Below, piece after piece: positions 26,506 to 35,765 of a stretch of DNA of 64,000 nucleotides (positions are counted from its first letter, which is position 1; the number at the start of each line of letters is the position of its first letter). The notes beneath the pieces were generated by a model. It was not told the origin of the DNA. It saw nothing but the letters and a program-made list of their open reading frames with translations, and searched no databases. Source of the stretch: Paenibacillus sp. USDA918EY (GTDB taxonomy: Bacteria; Bacillota; Bacilli; Paenibacillales; Paenibacillaceae); the NCBI RefSeq assembly GCF_009870825.1, contig NZ_WTWY01000003.1:124001-188000 (forward strand), given 5' to 3'. Both the position numbers and the translations under genes were made by a program.

Positions 26506-27449
26506 CCATGTCCCGTTCCTCCCCAGCCGAAAAACGCGCTTTGGTCCCGGAAGACTTCCGGAAGGCGGACGTCAGCGAACATGCGGCGGAAGCGATCGAA
26601 CAGAAAAGCGTCTCCGCATGGCGCGAAGCCTGGCAACGCCTGCTCGGCAATCGGGTTGCCATGACGGGGCTCGTCTTCCTGCTGCTGATCATCATTATGG
26701 CTATCATCGGCCCGATGCTGACGTCCTACGACTACCACTCCAACAATCTGGATAAGACGAACCAACCGCCTTCCGCCGAGCATTGGTTCGGTACGGACGA
26801 TCTCGGCCGCGACATGTTCGCCCGCACGTGGATGGGCGCCCGCATCTCGCTGACCGTCGGCTTCTCCGCCGCGGCCATCAACCTCGTGATCGGTGTGATT
26901 TACGGCGGCATCATGGGTTATGTCGGCGGACGCCTTGACGATGCGATGAACAAAATCTCCGAAATCATCTATTCCATTCCCGACCTGTTGGTGGCGATTC
27001 TGCTCGTCGTCGTCTTCGAACCGAGCCTGGGCACGATTATTTTGGCGTTGTGCGTGACCGGCTGGATCAATATGTCCTGGATCGTTCGCGGGCAGATGAT
27101 GCAGCTCAAAAATCAGGAATATGCCCTCGCCTCCCGATCCCTCGGTTCTTCGGGCATCCGCATTCTGTTCCGGCATCTCCTTCCGAATGCGATGGGACCG
27201 ATTATCGTCACCTTAACCTTGGCGGTGCCGACGGCTATTTTCAGCGAAGCGGTGCTGAGCTTCCTGGGGCTTGGGGTGCAATCGCCGGCCGCATCCTGGG
27301 GGACGATGATCAACGACGCACTGAAGACGATGATTATTTATCCTTGGCGTATGGCCTTCCCTGCGCTGTTCATCAGCCTGATGATGCTGTGCTTCAATCT
27401 GTTCGGAGACGGACTGCGCGACGCGCTTGATCCGAAGATGAAAAAATAA
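26502..27449 (+). CDS. Peptide ABC transporter permease (OppC/DppC type)
   Basis: This 315-residue permease has an N-terminal cytoplasmic tail of about 55 residues, then six helices, the [12 protein letters not shown] motif of OppC/DppC and an EAA loop ([23 protein letters not shown]). ATG 26502 overlaps the oppB stop (ATGA) and follows AAGGAG. It is the second half of the transmembrane channel. Confidence 0.94.
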   Translation: MTMSRSSPAEKRALVPEDFRKADVSEHAAEAIEQKSVSAWREAWQRLLGNRVAMTGLVFLLLIIIMAIIGPMLTSYDYHSNNLDKTNQPPSAEHWFGTDDLGRDMFARTWMGARISLTVGFSAAAINLVIGVIYGGIMGYVGGRLDDAMNKISEIIYSIPDLLVAILLVVVFEPSLGTIILALCVTGWINMSWIVRGQMMQLKNQEYALASRSLGSSGIRILFRHLLPNAMGPIIVTLTLAVPTAIFSEAVLSFLGLGVQSPAASWGTMINDALKTMIIYPWRMAFPALFISLMMLCFNLFGDGLRDALDPKMKK

Positions 27450-27468
27450 GGACAAGGAGGGTTCTCCC

Positions 27469-28461
27469 ATGCAACCGTTGCTGGAAATCCAAGATCTCCG
27501 CGTCTCCTTCCATGTCCGCGGCGGAGAGGTTCAAGCCGTGCGCGGCATCGAATTTCACGTCCAGCCCGGCGAAGCCGTCGCCATCGTCGGCGAATCCGGC
27601 TGCGGCAAAAGCGTGACGGCCCAAGCGATCATGCGTCTTCTGCCGCAGCCTCCGGCCCGAATCCATCAAGGAACGATCCGGTTTCAGGGAAAAGACCTGC
27701 TGCGCTTGAAAGAGCGGGAAATGCAGTCCATTCGCGGCAAGGATATCGGAATGATCTTCCAGGATCCGATGACATCGCTGAATCCGACGATGACGATCGG
27801 CCGCCAGATTACCGAGGTGCTGAACAAACATCAACACATGTCGGCAAGCGAAGCCAAGCGGCGGGCGATCGAAATGTTGGAGATGGTCGGAATCCCCCAT
27901 CCGGCCTCGCGGTTCTCGCAATATCCGCATGAATTCTCCGGCGGCATGCGGCAGCGGGCCATGATCGCCATGGCTTTGGCCTGCCGTCCGGCGCTGCTCA
28001 TCGCGGACGAACCGACGACGGCGCTCGACGTGACGATCCAGGCCCAGATTCTGCGCGTGCTAAAATCATTGCAGCGCGAATTCGGGACCTCGATCATTTT
28101 GATTACGCATGATCTTGGCATCGTCGCGGACCTGTGCGACCGCGTCCTTGTCATGTATGCCGGCCAAATCGTCGAGACCGGCACCAAGCGGGAAATATTC
28201 AAACACCCGCAGCATCCGTATACCCGAGGTTTGCTGCGCTCCCTGCCGCGCATTGATCGAAGCAAGGATGAGCCGCTCGTGCCGATATACGGCACGCCGC
28301 CCGATCTGGCCAAACCGCCGGCAGGCTGCCCGTTCTGGGCCCGCTGCAGCGATTCGATGCACATCTGCCAGCAGCTGCAGCCGGAATCGACCGCCGTCAG
28401 CGGAACGCACAGCGCCAGCTGCTGGCTGCTGCATCCGATGGCACGGGAGGTGGCTAAATGA
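27469..28461 (+). CDS. Peptide ABC transporter ATPase (OppD/DppD type)
   Basis: The 330-residue ATPase has Walker [10 protein letters not shown], signature FSGGMRQRA, Walker [13 protein letters not shown] and the C-terminal oligopeptide/dipeptide extension with the Cys pattern CPFWARC and C further on, a possible Fe-S binding region known from this family. It forms a heterodimer with the next product. Spacing to oppC is 19 bases, with GGAGG before the ATG. Confidence 0.95.
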   Translation: MQPLLEIQDLRVSFHVRGGEVQAVRGIEFHVQPGEAVAIVGESGCGKSVTAQAIMRLLPQPPARIHQGTIRFQGKDLLRLKEREMQSIRGKDIGMIFQDPMTSLNPTMTIGRQITEVLNKHQHMSASEAKRRAIEMLEMVGIPHPASRFSQYPHEFSGGMRQRAMIAMALACRPALLIADEPTTALDVTIQAQILRVLKSLQREFGTSIILITHDLGIVADLCDRVLVMYAGQIVETGTKREIFKHPQHPYTRGLLRSLPRIDRSKDEPLVPIYGTPPDLAKPPAGCPFWARCSDSMHICQQLQPESTAVSGTHSASCWLLHPMAREVAK

Positions 28462-29417
28462 ACGGAGAGCCATTGCTTCGGATTAACCGGCTCAGCAAGC
28501 ATTTTCACCTTGGACGGGGCCAAACGCTGAAGGCGGTCCATGACGTCAGCTTTACCGTCCGCCAAGGAGAGACGCTCGGAATGGTGGGCGAATCCGGCTG
28601 CGGCAAATCGACGGCCGGACGGACGATCCTCCGCTTGTATGAGCCGACGGACGGGGAAGCCTGGTACGGGGGGACGAATATTTATCGGCTTAAGCCCCGG
28701 CAGTTAAAGGCGTTCCGCCGCGAGATGCAGATGATTTTCCAGGACCCTTACGCGTCGCTGAATCCGCGCATGACCATCATGGACATCATCGGGGAGGCGC
28801 TGGACATTCACCGTCTCGCCGACAGCCGTTCGGCGCGCAGGCATCGGGTCGGGGAGCTGCTTCACATGGTCGGGCTCAACCCGGATCATGCGACCCGCTA
28901 CCCGCACGAGTTTTCGGGCGGCCAGCGCCAGCGCATCGGAATCGCCCGCGCCCTGGCGGTCGATCCGAAATTCATCATTTGCGACGAACCGATCTCGGCG
29001 CTCGACGTATCGATCCAGGCCCAGGTCGTAAATCTGCTGAAAGATCTGCAGAAACGTCTGGGTCTGACCTACCTGTTCATCGCGCATGACCTGTCGATGG
29101 TCAAGCATATCAGCGATCGGGTTGCCGTCATGTACTTGGGCCAAATCGTGGAGCTGGCCGACAGCGGGACGTTGTATGCGGAGCCGCTTCACCCGTATAC
29201 GCGCGCGCTTATGTCCGCCATCCCCGTCCCCGATCCCGACATCGAGGCCGGCAAGGAGCGCATCGTGCTGAGCGGCGAGCTGCCCAGCCCGCTGAATCCG
29301 CCGAGCGGCTGCCCCTTCCGAACGCGATGCCCGCATGCCGCCGCGGTTTGCGCCGAACGCAAGCCCGCGCTTCGGGAAGCGAAGCCGGGACATGACGTCG
29401 CCTGCCATCTGGTATAA
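28458..29417 (+). CDS. Peptide ABC transporter ATPase (OppF/DppF type)
   Basis: This 319-residue partner ATPase has Walker [10 protein letters not shown], signature FSGGQRQRI, Walker [13 protein letters not shown] and the C-terminal family extension with [14 protein letters not shown]. Its start overlaps the oppD stop (ATGA). It completes a five-gene importer with all parts present, so the system should be functional on its own. Confidence 0.95.
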   Translation: MNGEPLLRINRLSKHFHLGRGQTLKAVHDVSFTVRQGETLGMVGESGCGKSTAGRTILRLYEPTDGEAWYGGTNIYRLKPRQLKAFRREMQMIFQDPYASLNPRMTIMDIIGEALDIHRLADSRSARRHRVGELLHMVGLNPDHATRYPHEFSGGQRQRIGIARALAVDPKFIICDEPISALDVSIQAQVVNLLKDLQKRLGLTYLFIAHDLSMVKHISDRVAVMYLGQIVELADSGTLYAEPLHPYTRALMSAIPVPDPDIEAGKERIVLSGELPSPLNPPSGCPFRTRCPHAAAVCAERKPALREAKPGHDVACHLV

Positions 29418-29471
29418 GCCATTTGGGGTGGCGCAGGTGTTCAACCCCAATATATGACGGTTGATGCGGCA

Positions 29472-29501
29472 AGAGGCCGAAGGCTTTTGCGTTCGGCCTC
29501 T
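29472..29501 (+). terminator. Hairpin after the peptide transporter operon
   Basis: AGAGGCCGAA (29472-29481) pairs perfectly with TTCGGCCTCT (29492-29501). No T run follows on either strand, so it is a stable 3' structure or a weak terminator. Confidence 0.5.
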
Positions 29502-29579
29502 GTCCATCAAGATGCAAGCCCGCTCGATGTCGGATGCATCGTTCTTCTACCGGCTCACCTCTAACGTTTGTGCAACATC

Positions 29580-29608
29580 TTGACAAAGAAATGCAAACAT
29601 GTTTCAAT
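29580..29608 (+). promoter_or_regulatory. Promoter of the TetR gene
   Basis: TTGACA (29580-29585) is followed after 17 bases by TTCAAT (29603-29608). The palindromic operator begins two bases later and would cover the transcription start. Confidence 0.6.
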
Positions 29609-29609
29609 A

Positions 29610-29636
29610 TGAATGAATTTAAAAAATATTCATTCA
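29610..29636. promoter_or_regulatory. TetR operator, copy 1
   Basis: TGAATGAAT (29610-29618) and ATTCATTCA (29628-29636) form a perfect nine-base inverted repeat with a nine-base AT centre. It directly follows the promoter of the TetR gene, which points to autorepression. Confidence 0.75.
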
Positions 29637-29654
29637 CTAGAGGTTGGTTAACCC

Positions 29655-30227
29655 ATGGATAAAAAAACGATCATCTTTCATTGTGGTTCTGAATTATTCC
29701 GCTCCAAAGGATTCAAAGACACGAATATTTCAGATATTGCAAAAATGGCGGGAATAGCCGTTGGCACTTTTTATAACTACTATCCCTCGAAAGAGAAATT
29801 GTTCTTTGAAATCTACCGGAAAGAAAACGAAACATTAAAAAAGCGCATCGTCGAATCCCTTGACATGAGTCAGGATCCCGTCGCGCTCGTGAGGACATTG
29901 GTGGAGCAAAACATCCGTGCCATGAATTCGAATAAAATACTGAAAGAATGGTATAACCGGGATCTCTTCCGGGAACTGGAACACTATTATGAAGAGGTCG
30001 GAGAAGAAGATGATTCCATCCGCAGCTTGTATACCGGGTTATTTAAAAAATGGAGGGCCGAAGGAAAAATTAGAACCGATATTGACGATGAACTTTTGCC
30101 TACGTTTTTTGAATCATTGGCTTATATCGATTCACACAAGGAGGAAATCGGGATTCAGCATTTTCCGCAAGTGGTACAGTATTTGGCGGAGTTTATCATG
30201 AAAGGTTTGACGGATTTTCAAAAATAG
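29655..30227 (+). CDS. TetR/AcrR-family transcriptional regulator
   Basis: The 190-residue repressor has an N-terminal helix-turn-helix (residues 8-53, with FKDTNISDIAKMAGIAVGTF followed by YNYYPSKEKLF) and a helical ligand domain. It is more AT-rich than most of the window. Both flanks carry the same palindrome, one on its own promoter and one upstream of the following small genes, so it very likely controls itself and the DUF4064 gene. Ligand unknown. Confidence 0.9.
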   Translation: MDKKTIIFHCGSELFRSKGFKDTNISDIAKMAGIAVGTFYNYYPSKEKLFFEIYRKENETLKKRIVESLDMSQDPVALVRTLVEQNIRAMNSNKILKEWYNRDLFRELEHYYEEVGEEDDSIRSLYTGLFKKWRAEGKIRTDIDDELLPTFFESLAYIDSHKEEIGIQHFPQVVQYLAEFIMKGLTDFQK

Positions 30228-30256
30228 GATGCGTACGGGCATTCTTTTTTTGCCTG

Positions 30257-30290
30257 AATATGAATGAATTTAAAAATATTCATTCATATT
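30257..30290. promoter_or_regulatory. TetR operator, copy 2
   Basis: AATATGAATGAAT (30257-30269) and ATTCATTCATATT (30278-30290) form a perfect 13-base inverted repeat with an eight-base centre. The inner nine bases of each arm equal copy 1. It lies between the TetR stop and the DUF4064 gene. Confidence 0.75.
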
Positions 30291-30373
30291 TGCGGAACGC
30301 TCATGCCAATGCAATGTTCTCGTTGCAAGGAAACGCCAGGCAATATGCGGGGGTATAAAAGGAGGTGATTCAA

Positions 30374-30439
30374 TTGAAATCTTATAGGCCTTCATTCGTC
30401 CATCAATCCGGACGGGAAATAAATCAAAAATGCTCTTAA
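30374..30439 (+). CDS. Possible 21-residue leader peptide
   Basis: A TTG at 30374 preceded by AAAGGAGGTGATTCAA, a near-perfect ribosome binding site, opens a 21-codon frame (MKSYRPSFVHQSGREINQKC plus Ser). It lies between operator copy 2 and the DUF4064 gene. The translation signal is far stronger than chance, but the product matches nothing I know. Confidence 0.35.
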   Translation: MKSYRPSFVHQSGREINQKCS

Positions 30440-30475
30440 AGCGCAATGATATCAATCATTAAATGGAGGTTGAAC

Positions 30476-30886
30476 ATGAAAAGAACAGGGGAAATCGTAT
30501 TAAGTATGATTGGAGCCGTATCAAGTCTCGTCATGATTGTAGTCGGCATCGTGTTCTTGTACCGCAAAGATGATGCAAATTATTTGAACGATCTGCATGC
30601 CAACTGGAGCGATAGCCAAGCAGCTGCTGCGCTTGATCAGATGAACCAAGCGGGTACATTGTGGGTTCTGCCCGGTATGATCGGCGTCGTGTTAGGTGTT
30701 ATGGCCATGATTTTGCTGAAAGGTAAAGGCAGCCAGAAGATCGCAGGATGGCTGCTAATTATTGTTTCGGTAGCGGCTTGTATGATTTCCGTGTTCGGAT
30801 TCATTCCTGCCATGTTCTTTGTTATAGCCGGAATCATGGCATTGGTAAGAAAACCAAACGTTAGAAGCAGACAAGGAATGAGGTAA
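30476..30886 (+). CDS. DUF4064-type membrane protein
   Basis: The 136-residue protein has four hydrophobic segments: an N-terminal MKRTGEIVLSMIGAVSSLVM helix, an extracytoplasmic loop with Asp and Trp, and three further helices, ending in a basic tail. This fits the DUF4064 family, for which no function is known. ATG 30476 follows GGAGG by six bases. Through operator copy 2 it is probably regulated by the adjacent TetR protein. Confidence 0.8.
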   Translation: MKRTGEIVLSMIGAVSSLVMIVVGIVFLYRKDDANYLNDLHANWSDSQAAAALDQMNQAGTLWVLPGMIGVVLGVMAMILLKGKGSQKIAGWLLIIVSVAACMISVFGFIPAMFFVIAGIMALVRKPNVRSRQGMR

Positions 30887-30897
30887 GCCGACCATAA

Positions 30898-30937
30898 AGG
30901 GTTCTACATAGGATGCATGACGAAAATGTGGAACCCT
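30898..30937. terminator. Hairpin between convergent genes
   Basis: AGGGTTCTACAT (30898-30909) pairs over twelve bases, with one G-T, with ATGTGGAACCCT (30926-30937). It lies between the DUF4064 gene and the convergent methyltransferase gene. There is no T run on the plus side. Confidence 0.5.
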
Positions 30938-30961
30938 CCCCTTCTCCCGGAACCACCGGCT

Positions 30962-31528
30962 TCAATTTTTCGAAAAAAGATACGTCACCAAAAAACCGTT
31001 CTCATCTTCCGTTTCCGTATAGGTTAACAATGTCATTGATTTCTGCAGTCCATCAAAATCAGTTGGTTGAATCAAATCCTCTTGTCGTACGGAATCCTCC
31101 TCTTTGTGCTTATGTCCGAAACCACAGACAAATAAAATACCGCCTGCCGATAAATGCTCGTCAATGGCCGCCAGCTGGGCTTTGTTTAGCCGATAATGAT
31201 TAATGACGATATTATCAAAAACGCCGATATCTTTTAACGAATCGGGATCGCCTAAATCGATCTGCTGCGTATGCACACGGTAATGGTTGGCATGAGCAAA
31301 CTTTTCCAAACGATTTAGCGCCTCCCTGCTAAAATCCACTCCGGTGACGTTAAAATGATGCTCGAGAAGAAATAAAGTGTTCCTCCCATCTCCGCAAGCA
31401 AGATCAAGGACGGATCCTTTTTTAAAGTATGGCAGATGGTCTACCAGACTTTTTTCAGGATGCAGCCGTCGATCTCCTCTCTTTGCAAATTTGTCATCCC
31501 AATACTTTTGGTTTCCCATATACTCCAT
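30962..31528 (-). CDS. Class I SAM-dependent methyltransferase
   Basis: The 188-residue enzyme has the SAM-binding motif VLDLACGDGRNTLFL (about residues 40-54), an acidic strand end GVDFSREAL and the D-L-G/D region IDLGDPDSL. It resembles the small TehB/YrrT-like methyltransferases, often acting on small molecules; the substrate is not clear. AAGGAGGG precedes the ATG. It stands alone, with no obvious functional partner. Confidence 0.85.
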   Translation of the reverse strand: MEYMGNQKYWDDKFAKRGDRRLHPEKSLVDHLPYFKKGSVLDLACGDGRNTLFLLEHHFNVTGVDFSREALNRLEKFAHANHYRVHTQQIDLGDPDSLKDIGVFDNIVINHYRLNKAQLAAIDEHLSAGGILFVCGFGHKHKEEDSVRQEDLIQPTDFDGLQKSMTLLTYTETEDENGFLVTYLFSKN

Positions 31529-31835
31529 CGGGTACCCTCCTTTGGATCGCAGGATGATATAGCCTACATACCATTGTTATGATGATTGATTCATATTCGA
31601 CCACGTTTTCAATTTCTTGTCAAGCTTCGGCGAAGAAACATTGGCATATGCGGCTTACGCGCACCATTGTTTATTTGTGGTTCAATAAACCGTCTGATTT
31701 GTGATGGGATGTTTATGGTTTTGTGACCCTTAACCAACGTCGTTCGAGATATTCCTTTGCTATGATTCTACTTGCGGACACGGACGGCAACATCGCAAAA
31801 ATGACCCGTCCAAAATAAACAAGGAGGATTGGTGT
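31529..31835. other. Divergent intergenic region
   Basis: This 307-base region separates the methyltransferase from the DJ-1/PfpI gene. A TATGAT near 31770 could be the -10 element for the rightward gene, but its -35 is weak. I see no operator, RNA gene or remnant. Confidence 0.4.
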
Positions 31836-32867
31836 ATGTTAAAGGTTCAAATCGTGCTTTTTGATGGCTTCGACCTCATGGACGCCATTGGGCCTTACGA
31901 GGTTTTTAGCGCCGCATCAATGGCTGCCGACAACGCGTTAAGCGTAGAATTCGTTACCGCCGAAGGGCCGAGATCCGTGACCAGCGGCGTCAACGGGTTA
32001 AAGATGGACGCAAGCGGCAGACTGATTCCGGAACAAGCGGGTATCATTGTCGTGCCTGGCGCGGCGGGCCCCGTCGACGGCGATAGCCCCGATTCGGTCC
32101 CTGCTCTTCTGGGCCGGGCAATGAACACGGATTTGACCGGTTTGATGGAACAGGCGCTCGGGCAAAAAGACGTCATCGTCGCCACGGTATGCGGCGGTTC
32201 CCTGTTGCTGGCCATGGGGGGGCTGCTCGAGGGCAGACCGGCGGTAACGAACCATCTGGGCATGGATATGCTCGGAGCAACCGGGGCGGTTCCTATCCCC
32301 GCACGCGTTGTGGACGACGGCAACCTGGTTAGCGGGGGCGGCGTAACTTCGGGACTTGATGTGGCGCTGTATCTGGTGGAACGCGAGCTTGGACCGCGGA
32401 TCGCAATCGAAGTGGAACGGTTGTTTGAATTCGAACGGAGGGGGACGGTGTGGAGAGCGGCGGGAATGGAGCCCGGCAATCTTATAAGGACCGGCGACGA
32501 TCCGAACACCACGGCGGATAAGTCCCCTATAACTTCTGAAACGCCGGGAAACGAACACATACCGGCATCGACCTTCGACGGGGATTGGGATGCGACCATC
32601 GCGACACCGGTTGGAAAACTGCAGGTCCAGCTCTCCATATCCACAGCCCATGGGATTATACAAGGCAAGGCAACCCAAGGGAATGAGACGGTCGAATTTT
32701 TGAACCCTGTCCTGCAGGACAACAAGCTCGCCTGGTCGCTCAAGATCACGAAACCTATGCGCTTAAATTTGAAATTCGAGGTTGCCGCCGATGGAGATCA
32801 CATGACAGGAATCGCCAAGGCCGGCATGCTCCCGGCTTCCAAATTAACAGGCACGCGGATTTCTTAA
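31836..32867 (+). CDS. DJ-1/PfpI-family protein with C-terminal beta domain
   Basis: Residues 1-200 form a DJ-1/PfpI domain of the isonitrile hydratase/AraC-like type, with Glu22 in GPYEVF, the nucleophile Cys119 in TVCGGSLLLA, and the late SGGGVTSGLDVALYLVE block. Residues about 245-343 add a small beta-rich domain (FDGDWDATIATPVGKLQVQL, ITKPMRLNLKFEV, AGMLPASKLTGTR) that I also know as a free-standing protein in other bacteria. Activity could be hydratase, deglycase or none. There is no signal peptide. The following gene encodes an exported paralogue. Confidence 0.87.
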   Translation: MLKVQIVLFDGFDLMDAIGPYEVFSAASMAADNALSVEFVTAEGPRSVTSGVNGLKMDASGRLIPEQAGIIVVPGAAGPVDGDSPDSVPALLGRAMNTDLTGLMEQALGQKDVIVATVCGGSLLLAMGGLLEGRPAVTNHLGMDMLGATGAVPIPARVVDDGNLVSGGGVTSGLDVALYLVERELGPRIAIEVERLFEFERRGTVWRAAGMEPGNLIRTGDDPNTTADKSPITSETPGNEHIPASTFDGDWDATIATPVGKLQVQLSISTAHGIIQGKATQGNETVEFLNPVLQDNKLAWSLKITKPMRLNLKFEVAADGDHMTGIAKAGMLPASKLTGTRIS

Positions 32868-32974
32868 TCCGAATGATTGTCGGCTTTTATCAGCGAAGAA
32901 CAAAAAACGCTTCAGGCCGGCGGGTGGCATTTCCGGTTTTGAAATGAGCGGAAGCGAAAGGATTGGATATAAGG

Positions 32975-33799
32975 ATGAAAAAAATTTGGGGATTGATCAT
33001 GTCATTGGCTTTAGTTCTAACGCTTGTTGCTCCTGTGGCAAGCGCGGATGCGGCTGAAAACAAAAGTGCGTCCAAAAACAAAAAAGTCCATGTGCAAATC
33101 GTATTGTTCGATGGTTTCGATTTGTTGGATGTACTGGCGCCATATGAAACATTTGCTGCCGCAGGAATGTATTCGGGAGGGGCTCTTACCGTGGAATTGG
33201 TATCCTTGGAAGGCAAACGCTCCGTCCCGAGCGGCTTGAACGGACCTGCTCTCGAGGCGGAGGCCGCGTTGGACCCAAATCGTCCGGGAATTATTTTGGT
33301 GCCGGGGGCATCGGGCAAGCCGGCGGGGAATTCGAAGGATTCCATTCCGAATATATTGTGGCAAGCCAAACAAACCGGCTTAACGAAGAAGATAAAACAA
33401 GCTTTTGACAATAAAGACGTCACCGTGGCAACCGTATGCGGAGGTTCATTGCTGCTTGCCATGGACGGATTGCTGAAAGACAAACATGCCGTCACCAATC
33501 AACTAGGCATGGATACGTTAGCTGCGGCCGGCGCCATTCCGGTAAACGCCCGAGTCGTCGAAGACAATCCGCGACTCGTGAGCGGTGGAGGCGTGACTTC
33601 GGGACTTGATGTGGCCTTGTATTTGGTTGATCGTGAGTTAGGGCCGCAAATCGCGAACGAAGTAGAAACGTTATTCCAATACGAGAAAAGAGGTACGGTG
33701 TGGCAAGCGGAAGGCATGACGCCGATCGACTTTAAGGCGAATCAGGACGCTTCGAAAGCTTCTGCGGAAAAACAACCGGCTTCCAATATCGCGAAATGA
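32975..33799 (+). CDS. Exported DJ-1/PfpI-family protein
   Basis: This 274-residue paralogue of the previous product has a signal peptide (MKKIWGLIMSLALVLTLVAP, cleaved near VASADA) ahead of the same DJ-1/PfpI domain, with Glu in APYETF, nucleophile Cys155 in TVCGGSLLLA and the conserved SGGGVTSGLDVALYLVD. It lacks the C-terminal beta domain. A secreted DJ-1 protein is unusual because the family normally works in the cytoplasm. The ribosome binding site is weak (TAAGG). A terminator follows at 33879. Confidence 0.87.
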   Translation: MKKIWGLIMSLALVLTLVAPVASADAAENKSASKNKKVHVQIVLFDGFDLLDVLAPYETFAAAGMYSGGALTVELVSLEGKRSVPSGLNGPALEAEAALDPNRPGIILVPGASGKPAGNSKDSIPNILWQAKQTGLTKKIKQAFDNKDVTVATVCGGSLLLAMDGLLKDKHAVTNQLGMDTLAAAGAIPVNARVVEDNPRLVSGGGVTSGLDVALYLVDRELGPQIANEVETLFQYEKRGTVWQAEGMTPIDFKANQDASKASAEKQPASNIAK

Positions 33800-33878
33800 T
33801 GCCTGAAAGCAGGCACAGCGGCAGCGGCTCCTTCTCCCTTGATTAAGAGAGGCGTGCTCATAACCCCGCGATTTCCTG

Positions 33879-33907
33879 AACCCCTAGTCGATCGAACTAG
33901 GGGTTTT
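33879..33907 (+). terminator. Terminator after the second DJ-1 gene
   Basis: AACCCCTAGT (33879-33888) pairs perfectly with ACTAGGGGTT (33896-33905), followed by TT and a T-rich tail. Confidence 0.8.
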
Positions 33908-33912
33908 CGTGT

Positions 33913-33943
33913 AAAAAACATCGCCCTCCTTAGAAGGCGATGT
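33913..33943 (-). terminator. Terminator of the beta-helix gene
   Basis: ACATCGCC (33919-33926) pairs with GGCGATGT (33936-33943), and six A at 33913-33918 give the U run for leftward transcripts. Confidence 0.75.
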
Positions 33944-33985
33944 CTTGGCAAAGCATTGAACCCTATTCAAATGGACATTTCATAT

Positions 33986-35506
33986 TTATTCGTATGCCCC
34001 GATATTCACGGCTGCACCCTGCACTCTGGCATTGCCGTCAAGATCATATTCCCCAATGATCGCGGTGTCCGTCGAGCCGGCATCAATCGCCGGCGACGTC
34101 GACTGAAGGTGATAATCGTTCAGCGAAACGTTAACGAACTTCGGATCGGCAAACATGGAGTGCGCATCATTGCCTGTTCCCGTTTTGTACGCGGAGAAAC
34201 CGGTGTACTCTTTGCTTTTCCATGTCCATGATGCGTTGGCGTTTCCACCGGGCGCAAAGTACAGGTTGTAATCGACGATATTCCCCGTATTTTTGGTGTA
34301 CTCATTATAAATGAGGACATCGGAGGAGTCCGCCACCATGATGTTGTTTTTGATAACGTTATTTTGTGTATCGTACTGTACGTATAGTTGGCCGTTTCCA
34401 CCGCCCAAGGAATCGTTTTTATAAAGCGTATTGTTGACGATTTTGCAATTGACCGTTGAGCCGCGTTCCGTGTCATATCCGCCCATGGCAATGCCTGTCA
34501 AGGAATTTTTGTAAATCAAATTGCTGCGAACGGTGATGTTGCTGGTCGACTTGCCGGCATGTTCGGATGCGATTTCGATGCCGATGTCGTTGTTGTAGCT
34601 GTAGTTTTGTTCGATGATGCTGTCTTTGCCGCCATCGACGTATATGCCGCCTGCTTCCGTGCTGCCTTTCTCGTAGGACGGATTTTTGCTGGATGTGATA
34701 TTGTAAACCTTGTTCCCTTTTATAAGTCCGTTTCGTGCCTGATCGTAAGCGGCGTTCGGAGACTTTCCTTCAAAGCCGATCACATCGATCCCGATGTTGT
34801 CGTTGTCGTGGATCACGTTGTTCGTGATGTTGAATGTGTCGACATTCCCGTTCACGACCAGCGATTCGCTGGAGCCAAGCACAAGGTTGTAAAGCTCGTT
34901 GCCGTCGATCGTAATGTTTTTGATGGAATCCGGCGCTTTTGTGCCATAGACAGCGATCCCATGCGCGTCCCTGCCCGACATTCCCTTCGGGGTAGCCGTA
35001 TTTTTAATGTCATGGACCTTATTGTTCGATAAGGTAATGTTGCTGCCCGCACCATGCACATAGATGCCCATCGGCATGACGCCGGATTTTGTCGTTGTAT
35101 AATTTCGGATTTCAAAGCCGTTAATCGTGACGTAGCTGGCATCCGTCAGATCGACGATTCCTTCCGAGCCGGATACCGTAAGCCCGGTGCCATCGATAAC
35201 AGGCACTTCAGAGGCATAATTCGAAAACGTGATCGCTCCTTGCGCCGCAGACCCGGAACGGGTGATTTTCAGCTTCTGGTTGTAGACTCCCCCGCGGACG
35301 TAAACCTTACTGCCGGGCGTGGCAACGTCGGCTGCGTGCTGCAGCGTTTTCCAAGGAGAGGCGAGCGTCCCGGCGTTCGAATCGCTACCGCTTGGAGATA
35401 CATAATATTCGGCCCCTTCCGCCAACGCCTTCGTCGGGGCGGCATCCCCAAAGGATGCCCCTAAGAGGGCAATACTCAAACCAATAACCATACCGAATTT
35501 CAACAT
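33986..35506 (-). CDS. Secreted right-handed parallel beta-helix protein
   Basis: The 506-residue protein has a signal peptide (MLKFGMVIGLSIALLGASFG, cleaved near KALA) and YYVSPSGSDSNAGTLASPWKT, the usual start of DUF1565/pectate-lyase-like enzymes. About ten beta-helix coils follow, rich in N-ITISNN-type turns (NITLSNNKVHDI, ITIDGNELYNL, FNITNNVIHDND, NITVRSNLIYKNS). The fold suggests a polysaccharide lyase or hydrolase acting outside the cell. Catalytic residues cannot be assigned by eye. I start at ATG 35506 behind AAGGAGATGA; TTG 35527 is the upstream alternative. Confidence 0.82.
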   Translation of the reverse strand: MLKFGMVIGLSIALLGASFGDAAPTKALAEGAEYYVSPSGSDSNAGTLASPWKTLQHAADVATPGSKVYVRGGVYNQKLKITRSGSAAQGAITFSNYASEVPVIDGTGLTVSGSEGIVDLTDASYVTINGFEIRNYTTTKSGVMPMGIYVHGAGSNITLSNNKVHDIKNTATPKGMSGRDAHGIAVYGTKAPDSIKNITIDGNELYNLVLGSSESLVVNGNVDTFNITNNVIHDNDNIGIDVIGFEGKSPNAAYDQARNGLIKGNKVYNITSSKNPSYEKGSTEAGGIYVDGGKDSIIEQNYSYNNDIGIEIASEHAGKSTSNITVRSNLIYKNSLTGIAMGGYDTERGSTVNCKIVNNTLYKNDSLGGGNGQLYVQYDTQNNVIKNNIMVADSSDVLIYNEYTKNTGNIVDYNLYFAPGGNANASWTWKSKEYTGFSAYKTGTGNDAHSMFADPKFVNVSLNDYHLQSTSPAIDAGSTDTAIIGEYDLDGNARVQGAAVNIGAYE

Positions 35507-35540
35507 CTTTTTTGTCATCTCCTTCAATATAAGTTTTTAG

Positions 35541-35713
35541 AACTATATAAGTTGAACAAAATAACCTTAAGGTTGAAGACAGCCGGGTGAAATGTTCTTC
35601 CGATCGCTCTTGCTCACAGATTTCTATGATTTTAGTAAATCTATAGTTGAAATCCGCTCACAAAACCCTTTTGCCTGTTCCTTATCACTTTCTTTTGTAC
35701 AACTTATATAGTT
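35541..35713. repeat. 173-bp region with 21-bp terminal inverted repeats
   Basis: The segment 35541-35561 (starting AACTATATAAGTTG and ending ACAAAA) is repeated in inverse at 35693-35713 with 20 of 21 bases matching. The interior is AT-rich, non-coding, and includes the palindrome AACCTTAAGGTT (35563-35574). Size and ends fit a MITE, but I see no clear target duplication; a pair of outward-facing promoter/operator sites is the alternative. Confidence 0.55.
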
Positions 35714-35765
35714 TGATTGAATGCAGGCAACCAAAACAGCGTTTGGCTGCCCGCTTTGTTGCGGG

